Below are positions 24,164 to 32,132 of a DNA stretch of 51,566 bases, one piece after another (position 1 is the first letter of the stretch; the number at the start of each line of letters is the position of its first letter). The notes below the pieces were generated by a model. The model worked only from the letters and a program-made list of their open reading frames with translations, did no database searches and was not told where the DNA came from. The translations under genes and the position numbers were made by a program. The DNA is from Anaerolineales bacterium (GTDB lineage Bacteria > Chloroflexota > Anaerolineae > Anaerolineales > Villigracilaceae), in assembly GCA_017985935.1 (NCBI GenBank), contig JAGNWT010000005.1, positions 30,766-82,331 of the forward strand, written 5' to 3'.

Positions 24164-26395
24164 ATGAAGTCTTCTCGTTGGATCAACATATTACTGCTGA
24201 CGATCTTCCTCTCGGCTTGCGGCTCAAGCGGAACCGGGAGCGGTTCGGGCATCTTCAGCCTGATCACCACCCCCACGGCGCCCCTCCCAACCGCCCAGGC
24301 GACGATCATCCCCGCGCCGGATGCAAAGGCGGCAGTCACCACCTTCCTGACAGCTTTACAAACAGACGATTACGAAGCCATGTACGCCATGCTCAGCCAG
24401 CCCAGCCGCGACGGCATCACGCTGGAAGCATTCTCAAAACGCATCAACGACTCGATCAACATGATGAGCACAGCCAAGATCGAGTTCATTGTCAACTCCG
24501 CTCTATTGAGTTCGCGCGCGGCAGAGGTGGCTTACAACATCACCTACAAGACCGTGCTGGCAGGTGACATTCAACGCGATATCGTGGTGCGGCTGGTCAA
24601 AGAGAACAACGAATGGAAAGTGGAATGGCGCGACGGGCTCATCCTGCCTGAGTTGGATGGCGGCAACAACCTTGCCATGGAATACAGCGTCCCCGCACGC
24701 GGCGACATCTACGACCGTGACGGGCAGCCCATCGTCTCACAAGCCGATGCGTTCGCCTTTGGCATTCAAACCGATCAGATCGATTTCGAAATGATCGGCG
24801 CGCTCAAAACAGAACTTGGACGGTTGTGCGGCTTTGACCCTGAATTCATTCAAGATCAAATCGATGCCAGCGGACCCGGGTATTACCTGCCCATGTGCGA
24901 AGGCACACGCGAAGAAGCCCAGCGGCTGCTCTCCATCAACCCCGGCGGGCTTGTCATTTCCAACGCCTATAACTCACGCTATTATTTTCGGACGGGGCTC
25001 GCCCCGCAAGTGGTGGGATATACCCAGTTGATCTCACCAGAACAGCTCAACACCTACCGCCGCCTCGGCTACGACGGAAGTGAAAAGGTCGGTCAGGACG
25101 GCATCGAAAAATGGGCGGAGGATTACCTCGCCGGCAAGCACGGCGGCATCCTGCGCGTGGTCAGTCCCACCGGGCAGATCATCTCCACACTTGGGCAGAG
25201 TGCAGCGGAACCTGCCGACTCGGTCTACCTGACCATTGACAGCAACATGCAATACTACGCTCAACAGGCGATCGAATTTTTCCGCGGCGCGATCGTAGTC
25301 ATGGAAGTGGATACCGGGCGCATCATTGCCATGGCATCCGGTCCCGACTTTGACCCCAATCTCTTTGAGCCGAACAACCCCAACTCTGTAGCGCTCGGCG
25401 ATCTCATCAACAATACCAGCCAGCCGCTGCTCAACCGCGCCACACAGGGACAATACCCGCTCGGCTCTGCCTTCAAGACCATTACCATGGCTGCCGCCCT
25501 CGAAAGCGGACTGTATCTAAAGGAAACCACCTACGACTGCCAATATGAGTTCACCGAACTTCCCGATCGTATCCTCTACGATTGGACATGGCAGCACTGT
25601 CAGGACGCTGTTCGTGCCGGCGAGTTCTGCGATGACTCATCCACCCTGCCTTCAGGTTTACTCACTTTGCAGGAAGGCCTGATGCGTTCATGCAACCCGT
25701 ACTTCTGGCATATCGGGCTGGACCTGTTCAACTTTGACCGCAAGACCGACATCGCAAAGATGGCGCGTGCCTTCGGTCTCGGCAGCCCGACCGGCATCCA
25801 ACAGATTCCCGAAGAAGCCGGGCAGATCAACGACCCGGTCACCCCGGTGGATGCGGTCAATCAGTCCATTGGGCAGGGCGATATGCTGGTGACCCCGCTG
25901 CAAGTTGCAAGATTCACCGCGGCCATCGCCAACGGCGGCACCTTATACCGTCCGCAGATCGTTGAAAAGATCCTGCCAGTGGATGGCGACCCTAAACTCG
26001 TCTTCCGCCCCGAAGCGACCGGCACACTCCCGCCCCGTGACGAGAATCTCAAGATCATTCAGGAAGCCATGTACATGGTGACCAATGCCCAACGCGGAAC
26101 AGCGCGCTTCAACCTGCGCGGATTTAACGAGCAGTTCGATGTTGCCGGCAAGACCGGTACCGCCGAATCTGGCAACGGAAAATCGCATGCCTGGTTCGCG
26201 GGCTACACCATTAACGAAGCCGGCACCACCCTGCCCGACATTGCCATTGTGGTCATCGTCGAGAACATCGGCGAAGGCTCCGAGTACGCCGTGCCGATCT
26301 TCCGCGCGATGGCGGAGACCTATTACTACGGCAGCCCGCAGACCGTGCCGTGGTATGGTCCCATCGGACAGCCGCCATACACACCGACGCCGTAA
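24164..26395 (+). CDS. Class B penicillin-binding protein, MecA_N type, lipoprotein
   Basis: This 743-residue peptidoglycan transpeptidase has a signal peptide ending in lipobox FLSAC, so it is lipid-anchored at C19 rather than by a membrane helix. Residues about 55-170 form an NTF2-like MecA_N domain, and PARGDIYDRDGQP opens the PBP dimer domain. The transpeptidase domain holds SxxK in GSAFKTI (about residue 435), SxN in SCNPYFW (about 508) and KTG in AGKTGTAES (about 662). All are intact. The layout is that of the B3 group with PBP2a and PBP3, which tend to have low beta-lactam affinity; whether that applies here is unknown. The ATG at 24164 has AAAGGAAA upstream. Confidence 0.9.
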   Translation: MKSSRWINILLLTIFLSACGSSGTGSGSGIFSLITTPTAPLPTAQATIIPAPDAKAAVTTFLTALQTDDYEAMYAMLSQPSRDGITLEAFSKRINDSINMMSTAKIEFIVNSALLSSRAAEVAYNITYKTVLAGDIQRDIVVRLVKENNEWKVEWRDGLILPELDGGNNLAMEYSVPARGDIYDRDGQPIVSQADAFAFGIQTDQIDFEMIGALKTELGRLCGFDPEFIQDQIDASGPGYYLPMCEGTREEAQRLLSINPGGLVISNAYNSRYYFRTGLAPQVVGYTQLISPEQLNTYRRLGYDGSEKVGQDGIEKWAEDYLAGKHGGILRVVSPTGQIISTLGQSAAEPADSVYLTIDSNMQYYAQQAIEFFRGAIVVMEVDTGRIIAMASGPDFDPNLFEPNNPNSVALGDLINNTSQPLLNRATQGQYPLGSAFKTITMAAALESGLYLKETTYDCQYEFTELPDRILYDWTWQHCQDAVRAGEFCDDSSTLPSGLLTLQEGLMRSCNPYFWHIGLDLFNFDRKTDIAKMARAFGLGSPTGIQQIPEEAGQINDPVTPVDAVNQSIGQGDMLVTPLQVARFTAAIANGGTLYRPQIVEKILPVDGDPKLVFRPEATGTLPPRDENLKIIQEAMYMVTNAQRGTARFNLRGFNEQFDVAGKTGTAESGNGKSHAWFAGYTINEAGTTLPDIAIVVIVENIGEGSEYAVPIFRAMAETYYYGSPQTVPWYGPIGQPPYTPTP

Positions 26396-26405
26396 AGGTA
26401 ATTAT

Positions 26406-27314
26406 TTGACGAACGAAAATCAAAAACGTGGTTTGATCATCAAGGCCCAATCTGGTTTCTTCACTGTGGAAACCGGGGAGGGTCTTGTCATTTGCCAGTT
26501 ACGCGGCAAACTCAAGCAGGGACGCGCCACTGGCGATATTGCCGCACTCGGTGATTATGTGAATATCACGATCCTTTTGGATGGCTCCGGGGTGGTGGAA
26601 ACTGTAGAGGAGCGCAAGCGGGCTCTCGTTCGGCTCGACCCGCGCCCGCAGGGAATCTATCAGCAGGTGCTGTTGGCCAATGCCGATCAGGCGATCTTCG
26701 TCTTCGCGTGCGCGAATCCAAATCCGAAGTTAAGGATGCTGGATCGTTTCCTTGTGACAACCGAAAAGCAAAAGATCCCCGCGGTGATCATCGCCAACAA
26801 GATCGATCTTGTGGAAGATGCGAAAAAACTTTTCAGCCTTTATGAATCCATCGGCTATCGAGTGATCTACACCTCCACAAAAACCGGCGCGGGCTTGGAT
26901 GAATTGAAATCGCAATTGCAGAACAAGGTCAGCGCGCTGGCAGGTCCCAGCGGCGTGGGAAAGTCCAGCCTGCTGAATCAGATCCAGCCGGGGCTGGGAC
27001 TCGCGGTGAACGAGATCAGCAGCGCCATGAACAAGGGACGTCACACCACGGTCACACGCCAGATGTTCGCGCTCGAGGGCGGCGGGTACGTGGCGGATAC
27101 ACCGGGTTGGAAAAGCCTCGCGCTGTGGGATACCGAAGCAGAAGAGATCGACGCCTACTTTCCCGAACTGCGCGACCTCGTGCCGCAATGCCAATTCAGC
27201 GACTGCACACACAAACATGAACCGGGCTGCGCGGTGCTCGCGGCATTGAAAGCCGGCACGGTGCATCCCGAGCGATATGATTCGTATTTGAGATTGCGCG
27301 CAGGACAAGAGTAA
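26406..27314 (+). CDS. rsgA: Ribosome small subunit GTPase RsgA
   Basis: This 302-residue circularly permuted GTPase helps late maturation of the 30S subunit. An OB-fold N-terminus is followed by the G motifs in permuted order: NKID, then AGPSGVGKSSLLN and DTPGW. A zinc-binding tail CQFSDCTHKHEPGCAV comes last. No ATG exists near the expected start; the TTG at 26406, five bases after AAAGGT, gives the usual length and N-terminus. The gap to the upstream penicillin-binding protein is ten bases, so they are cotranscribed. Confidence 0.93.
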   Translation: MTNENQKRGLIIKAQSGFFTVETGEGLVICQLRGKLKQGRATGDIAALGDYVNITILLDGSGVVETVEERKRALVRLDPRPQGIYQQVLLANADQAIFVFACANPNPKLRMLDRFLVTTEKQKIPAVIIANKIDLVEDAKKLFSLYESIGYRVIYTSTKTGAGLDELKSQLQNKVSALAGPSGVGKSSLLNQIQPGLGLAVNEISSAMNKGRHTTVTRQMFALEGGGYVADTPGWKSLALWDTEAEEIDAYFPELRDLVPQCQFSDCTHKHEPGCAVLAALKAGTVHPERYDSYLRLRAGQE

Positions 27315-27324
27315 AGATAAAAGG

Positions 27325-27366
27325 ATCATCCACACCTGCGCGTACGCAAGTGCAGGTGTGGATGAT
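27325..27366. other. Perfect 15-bp inverted repeat after rsgA
   Basis: Arms 27325-27339 and 27352-27366 (ATCATCCACACCTGC and its complement) enclose 12 bases. The plus strand continues with AAAATCC, not T. Only the minus strand has a T-rich trailer (CCTTTTATC), and no minus-strand gene ends here. It may be a weak terminator or an mRNA 3'-end structure between rsgA and holB. Confidence 0.7.
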
Positions 27367-27424
27367 AAAATCCATTTATTAAATCTGCCCGCCTGCACAA
27401 ACTTAAACTTGCAACATAAAACCT

Positions 27425-28432
27425 ATGACTGAAAATTGGAATATGCTCGGACATGAATGGGCTGTGGAAATGCTCCGCCAGCACGCAGCACGCGGAGATG
27501 TGCGCCACGCCTATCTTTTTTGCGGACCTCCCGGTGTGGGGCGTCGCACTCTGGCACTGCGCCTCGCTCAAGCCTTGAACTGCACCAACCCCGTTGAGCC
27601 GGGAGTCCCGTGCGGGACATGCCGCGACTGCCGCCAGACCGATTCCATGCAGCACCCCGATCTGAACGTGATCCAGGCAGTGGATGAGGATGGACATTCA
27701 AAGGTCAATGGCACGCTCAAGGTCGATCAGATCCGCGCGGTGCAGCACTCGTTGTCGTTGAGACCGTATCAGGCAAAGTTCCGCGTGGCATTGTTCCTGC
27801 GTTTTCAAGAAGCAAACGACAACGCCGCCAACGCCTTGCTGAAGACCCTCGAAGAAGCGCCGGCGCACGCCATTCTATTATTGACCGCCGACACACCCGA
27901 ACAACTTTTACCGACCATCATCTCGCGGTGTGAGATCCTGCGTCTGCGCGCACTGCCGGTCAGCGCGATCGAAGCCGACCTGCTCTCGCGCGGCGTGGAT
28001 GATGAACGTGCGCGACTGCTGGCGCACATCAGCGGCGGACGCCCCGGCTACGCCCGCAGTCTTGTGGATGATCTGACCCTGCTTGAAAAACGCGAGGAAC
28101 GGTTGAACGATCTGCAAACCCTGCTTTCGGCAACACGGGTGGAAAAATTTTCCTACGCCGAAAAACTAGCCAAAGACAAGGACACCATGCGGCAGACCAT
28201 TCTGGTCTGGCTTTCCTACTGGCGGGATGTGATGCTGCGCGCCGCGCAAGCCGAGACTCCGCTGGTCAACGTGGACCGCAATATGGAGATCGAATCGCTC
28301 GCCGGGCAGATCGATCTTTCCACTGCGCGGCGCGTGGTCAGCGAGCTGGAGTCTGTGCTGGAGAAGATGGACCGCAACGTCAACTCGCGCCTGCTCGCGG
28401 AAGTGCTGCTGCTCGATTTTCCAAAGGGATAG
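27425..28432 (+). CDS. holB: DNA polymerase III delta-prime subunit
   Basis: This 335-residue clamp-loader subunit helps load the sliding clamp at replication forks. It shows the AAA+ layout HAYLFCGPPGVGRRTLALRLA, but the Walker A lysine is arginine (R40), as expected of delta-prime subunits that do not hydrolyse ATP. The zinc module follows (CGTCRDC), then DQIRAVQHSLSLRPY, NALLKTLEEAP and the arginine-finger motif ISRCEIL. The C-terminal collar domain is complete. It is followed by the sulfatase gene after four bases. Confidence 0.93.
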   Translation: MTENWNMLGHEWAVEMLRQHAARGDVRHAYLFCGPPGVGRRTLALRLAQALNCTNPVEPGVPCGTCRDCRQTDSMQHPDLNVIQAVDEDGHSKVNGTLKVDQIRAVQHSLSLRPYQAKFRVALFLRFQEANDNAANALLKTLEEAPAHAILLLTADTPEQLLPTIISRCEILRLRALPVSAIEADLLSRGVDDERARLLAHISGGRPGYARSLVDDLTLLEKREERLNDLQTLLSATRVEKFSYAEKLAKDKDTMRQTILVWLSYWRDVMLRAAQAETPLVNVDRNMEIESLAGQIDLSTARRVVSELESVLEKMDRNVNSRLLAEVLLLDFPKG

Positions 28433-28436
28433 ATCC

Positions 28437-29936
28437 ATGAAATTCATTAAATACTTTTTACTCATCATCGGCGGGGCGATGTTCCTTGCCGCTTGCGCCG
28501 GGTCGGCGACTGCCACCGAACCCGCCGTCAGCGCTGAGCCTGCCGCTTACGCGCCGACCATCTTCGACGTTAAGAACGATGCGCAGGCAACGCAGACTCG
28601 TCTCGATGACGAGCGTCCCAACATCATCTTTATCCTGACCGATGACCAGCCCTATGAAACCGTCCAGTTCATGCCGACCGTGCGTGACGTTCTGATGAAA
28701 AACGGCGTGACCTTCGAGAACGGATTCGTCACCACGCCTTTGTGCTGCCCAAGCCGCGTGAGCGTATTGACGGGCGAGTACGTCCACAACCATGAGGTGT
28801 TCACAGACCGCATGCCGCTGGGCGGCGCGCAGAAGTTCGATGACAGCGCATCCATTGCCACATGGATGAGCGATGCGGGCTATCGCACCGCATACTACGG
28901 AAAATATTTGAACGACTACGACATGCTCACGCCGCTCGGAGTCGTTCCGCCCGGCTGGGATGAATGGGGTGTGTTCCTCGGCAGAAATCTCACCGACGAC
29001 GATGAAGGCTCGTCATCCTATTTCACCGATTACAGTCTTTCAGAAAATGGAACGGTCGTGGAATACACCGGCGACAAATCCATTTTCAGCGCAGACATGG
29101 TGACTCAAAAAGCGGTGGACTTCATCGAAGCATCGAAGGATGAACCATTCTTCATGTCGCTCGGTTATTACAATCCGCACTCGCCATACAAATGGGCAGA
29201 CCGCCACGACGAACAGTTCCGCGCAAACTCGGCGCTGACTTCCGTGCCGTATCGCAACCCAAGTTTCATGGAGGAAGACCGCAGCGACAAGCCGCTGTAT
29301 TTGCAGGAGTTGAATTCCATCGCGGTCGAGAAGATCGACATCACCTACAAACAGATCCTGCGCTCCCTGCTGGCCGTGGATGACGGCGTCGCGTCCATCT
29401 TGAACGCGCTCGACAAAACCGGGCTGAGCGACAAGACGGTGATCGTCTTTCTTTCGGACAACGGGCTGACCATCGGCGATCACGGCTTCGGGCTGACGAA
29501 GAACTGTCCCTACGAGTCCTGCATCCGCGTGCCATTCATTGTTTACGCGCCGGGGATGTTTGACCCGCGCACCGAGACGAAGTTCGCCGCGAACATAGAC
29601 CTCGCTCCCACCTTTGCCGATCTGGCCGGCGAGCCGACACCTGATTCTGTGGACGGGGTGAGTTTGCTTCCGCTGCTGCTCGATCCCGCCGCCGCGTGGA
29701 GAGATGATCTACTCTTTGAGCATTGGCCCACCGAAGAGGGAATCGGCTCGAAGATCCCCGAGTTCTACGCCGTGCGAAATTCCGAATGGAAGTACGTGGA
29801 ATATTCAACGGGCGAGAAGGAACTGTACGACCTGAAGAACGATCCATACGAATTGCAGAACGCGGCCGGTCTTTCTGAGTACGCAGAGATCCAGGCGCAG
29901 TTACAAAAACGCTTGAACGAGTTGAAAGCGGAGTAA
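28437..29936 (+). CDS. Lipoprotein sulfatase (formylglycine-dependent)
   Basis: This 499-residue surface enzyme would hydrolyse sulfate esters of sugars or aryl compounds. A lipobox FLAAC (C19) anchors it outside the membrane. The catalytic domain has IIFILTDDQ with metal aspartates, the maturation site TPLCCPSRVSVLTG (C-x-P-S-R, Cys becoming formylglycine), GKYLNDY, HSPYKWADRH and VFLSDNGLTIGDHG with the metal-binding DN. The C-terminal part ends in ELYDLKNDPYELQN, common to N-acetylglucosamine-6-sulfatase-like members. The matching maturase is not in the window. It is the last gene of the pbp-rsgA-holB run; the link with these genes looks accidental. Confidence 0.9.
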   Translation: MKFIKYFLLIIGGAMFLAACAGSATATEPAVSAEPAAYAPTIFDVKNDAQATQTRLDDERPNIIFILTDDQPYETVQFMPTVRDVLMKNGVTFENGFVTTPLCCPSRVSVLTGEYVHNHEVFTDRMPLGGAQKFDDSASIATWMSDAGYRTAYYGKYLNDYDMLTPLGVVPPGWDEWGVFLGRNLTDDDEGSSSYFTDYSLSENGTVVEYTGDKSIFSADMVTQKAVDFIEASKDEPFFMSLGYYNPHSPYKWADRHDEQFRANSALTSVPYRNPSFMEEDRSDKPLYLQELNSIAVEKIDITYKQILRSLLAVDDGVASILNALDKTGLSDKTVIVFLSDNGLTIGDHGFGLTKNCPYESCIRVPFIVYAPGMFDPRTETKFAANIDLAPTFADLAGEPTPDSVDGVSLLPLLLDPAAAWRDDLLFEHWPTEEGIGSKIPEFYAVRNSEWKYVEYSTGEKELYDLKNDPYELQNAAGLSEYAEIQAQLQKRLNELKAE

Positions 29937-30036
29937 GTGCAAACCAACAAGACACGGCAACTGAAAGAAGTCATTTCGACGGAATCGTTTTTAAATTCAA
30001 TTTATCTGTGGTGAAAAAAAATTATCGGAGAATACC

Positions 30037-30252
30037 ATGTGCAGAAGCATTAAACCTTTGAGATTACCCGACCGTCCCGCCACCGAACAGGAGATTCAGG
30101 AGGCGGCGCTTCAATACGTGCGGAAGGTCAGCGGGTACCGCAAACCTTCCAAAGCGAACGAAGCGGCATTCCAACAGGCGGTAGATGAAGTCGCCGAAGC
30201 AACACGCAGGATGCTGGAAGTGTTGAAATACCATAAAACGCAGGAGGCATAG
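30037..30252 (+). CDS. DUF2277 family small protein
   Basis: This 71-residue protein starts MCRSIKPLRLPDRPATEQEI and contains AALQYVRKVSGYRKPSKANEAAF, the signature of DUF2277. No function is known for the family. It has a GGAG ribosome site and is followed two bases after its stop by the ClbS-like gene, whose GGAGG site overlaps its last codons. It starts a three-gene run ending at 31285. Confidence 0.88.
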   Translation: MCRSIKPLRLPDRPATEQEIQEAALQYVRKVSGYRKPSKANEAAFQQAVDEVAEATRRMLEVLKYHKTQEA

Positions 30253-30254
30253 CC

Positions 30255-30734
30255 ATGTTTGACAATAAATACAAACAAATGCAAGACCTGGATATTGCCT
30301 ACGTGGCGTTCATGGAAACCATGCAAAGGCTTTCCGCCAAAGACCTGCTCACCTCCCTCGGCGACTGGACTCCGCGCGACATTGCCGCGCACTTCATCGG
30401 CTGGAATCGGATCACGCTGGCAGGGTGCAGCGCCCTGCGCGAAGGCGCGGAGCCGTTCTATTTTCACGACGGCACCAACGACTACCGCAAGGTCAATCAA
30501 AAATTCTTCACCCAGTTCCCTTCCGCAGACAAGACGGAACTTTTGAAAGATATTGCAGAGACCAAAGAGATACTGACCGCCTACCTGAACACCATCTCTG
30601 AAAGCGAGTGGGAAGCAGACATGGGCATCGTCCACTATCGCGCCAACCCCGCCACCATCGCGCGCTGTGTCGACTCGCTCATCCGCGACTACCGCAAGCA
30701 CAACCAGGAAATCGTGGACGGGCTGGGTCTGTGA
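30255..30734 (+). CDS. ClbS/DfsB-DinB superfamily four-helix-bundle protein
   Basis: This 159-residue protein follows the ClbS/DfsB pattern: four helices with LLTSLGDWTPRDIAAHFIGWNR carrying the WTPRD...H motif, and a last helix DSLIRDYRKHNQEIVDGL. Members of the superfamily bind metals, act as thiol transferases or, in ClbS, hydrolyse colibactin. No particular substrate can be inferred. A GGAGG site lies seven bases before the ATG. Its stop overlaps the next gene's GTG start as GTGA. Confidence 0.78.
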   Translation: MFDNKYKQMQDLDIAYVAFMETMQRLSAKDLLTSLGDWTPRDIAAHFIGWNRITLAGCSALREGAEPFYFHDGTNDYRKVNQKFFTQFPSADKTELLKDIAETKEILTAYLNTISESEWEADMGIVHYRANPATIARCVDSLIRDYRKHNQEIVDGLGL

Positions 30735-31285
30735 GAACAGTTCAACTCCCCAAGTCACTGCACGAACTCTTTGGCAAAGAGTCCACGCTTGCCGAGCTGG
30801 CAATGACCTTTGCCTTCAGCATCGCGGGGACTGCGGCATTGTTCGCCAGCGCCCGCGCGGAATGGTCGTCCCTGCCAGTCTGGAAGACGGCGCTTCTCTG
30901 CCTGCTGACACTGGATGTGCTGGCGGGATTCCTCGCCAACCTGACCCTTTCCACCAACAACTATTACCGCGACAACCCGACCCTGAGATTGGTCTTCATC
31001 GCGGTGCATGTTCAACCCATTTTCTTTTCCCTGCTCATCGGCGGGCATTTCATCATCAGCCTTGCCCTGTGGATCTACACCGTCATTGCCGCATTCATTG
31101 TGAACGCGGCGCAAAAACATCCCGCGCAAAAAGTCCTCGCGGCAGGATGTGTGACCCTTGGGCTTGTGGGTTTGCTGCTCAACTCAAACGGACTTCCGCT
31201 CCTGCTACTCATCCCTCTTGTTTTTTATCATCTCAAAGTGGTGTACAGTTTCTCTGTGGACCAATACGCTCCGCGCGAGATGTGA
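30731..31285 (+). CDS. Six-helix membrane protein of unknown function
   Basis: This 184-residue protein starts at a GTG that overlaps the previous stop as GTGA; the open frame upstream is noncoding shadow. It begins VRTVQLPKSLHELFG and has about six membrane segments, with the loop LSTNNYYRDNPTLRLVFIAVHVQP and a second half rich in leucine. No named family is recognised. Its tight overlap with the ClbS-like gene means they are translated together. It ends before a strong bidirectional terminator. Confidence 0.7.
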   Translation: MRTVQLPKSLHELFGKESTLAELAMTFAFSIAGTAALFASARAEWSSLPVWKTALLCLLTLDVLAGFLANLTLSTNNYYRDNPTLRLVFIAVHVQPIFFSLLIGGHFIISLALWIYTVIAAFIVNAAQKHPAQKVLAAGCVTLGLVGLLLNSNGLPLLLLIPLVFYHLKVVYSFSVDQYAPREM

Positions 31286-31292
31286 GCATATA

Positions 31293-31327
31293 AAAGAAAA
31301 CGCCTTCCGGGATCGGAAGGCGTTTTT
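31293..31327. terminator. Bidirectional terminator between membrane protein and flavin importer ATPase
   Basis: A perfect 13-bp stem (31297-31309 with 31314-31326, core CGCCTTCCG) has a four-base loop. It has T-runs on both strands and sits between convergent genes. Confidence 0.92.
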
Positions 31328-31331
31328 GATT

Positions 31332-32078
31332 CTATTCGATGGTATCTCTCAGCTCGCGAGCCAGTTCGCCAAAGTGCGGCGTGTAGCGGATGTCGTCATT
31401 GCGCGGTCGCGGCAGGTCCACATCCAGTTCAAATTTGATCTTGCCCGGGCGCTGGGTGAGCACCAGCACACGATCCGCAAGGAACAGAGACTCGTTGATC
31501 GAGTGCGTCACCATGATGACCGTCTTCTGCCGAGCCTGCCAGATGCGCGAAAGTTCCACCCACATCCGTTCGCGGGTGATCGCATCCAGCGACCCGAAAG
31601 GCTCGTCGAGCAGGAGCAGGTCGGGGTCATGGATGAGCGCGCGCGCGATCCCAACCCGCTGGACCATTCCGCCTGAAAGCTCGCGCGGCCACGAATCCTC
31701 AAAACCATTCAACCCCACCAGATCGATCATCTCGCGCGCCTTGCTGCGGGACTCCGCTTCGCCCATCCCTTCCAACTCAAGCGGCAGTTTGATGTTGTCC
31801 ATCACGGTACGCCACGGCATGAGGTTGGATTGCTGAAAGACCATGCCCACCTTCGGCTGCTGGCTGCGGATGAAATTCACCTCGCCGCTGGTGGGCTGTA
31901 GAAGACTCGCGAGGATCCTCAGCAGGGTGGTCTTGCCCGAGCCCGAAGGTCCAAGGAAGCAGATGAAATCGCGCGGGCAGACTTCGAAGGAAATATCTTC
32001 GAGCGCGCGCAGCCCGCCGTTGTTATCAGGGAATACAACAGAAAGATTCTTGACCGTGAGGATGGGAGTGGTTGTCAT
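31332..32078 (-). CDS. ABC transporter ATPase of predicted flavin importer
   Basis: This 248-residue ATPase powers import of the ligand delivered by the binding protein upstream. It has Walker A GPSGSGKTTLL (about residue 40), the Q-loop MVFQQSNLMPW, the signature LSGGMVQRVGIARAL, Walker B LLLLDEPFGSLDA and the H-loop MVTHSI. The subtype is that of SsuB/TauB/ThiZ importers. A GTG at 32090 is in frame, but the ATG at 32078 fits the family. It is the third gene of the FMN-riboswitch operon, separated from the binding protein by a 7-bp-unit inverted repeat. Confidence 0.9.
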   Translation of the reverse strand: MTTTPILTVKNLSVVFPDNNGGLRALEDISFEVCPRDFICFLGPSGSGKTTLLRILASLLQPTSGEVNFIRSQQPKVGMVFQQSNLMPWRTVMDNIKLPLELEGMGEAESRSKAREMIDLVGLNGFEDSWPRELSGGMVQRVGIARALIHDPDLLLLDEPFGSLDAITRERMWVELSRIWQARQKTVIMVTHSINESLFLADRVLVLTQRPGKIKFELDVDLPRPRNDDIRYTPHFGELARELRDTIE

Positions 32079-32083
32079 TTTGA

Positions 32084-32132
32084 TTTTCACGTTTTACGTT
32101 TCAAATGATACGTGAAGCGTGAGATGAAAATT
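32084..32132. repeat. Inverted pair of 7-bp ACGTTTC-type repeats
   Basis: One arm has in-phase heptamers TTTTCAC, GTTTTAC and GTTTCAA (32084-32104). The facing arm has GTGAAGC, GTGAGAT and GAAAATT (32112-32132). The pair fills the gap between the binding-protein stop and the ATPase start. The same unit occurs at 43513-43555. Confidence 0.7.
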
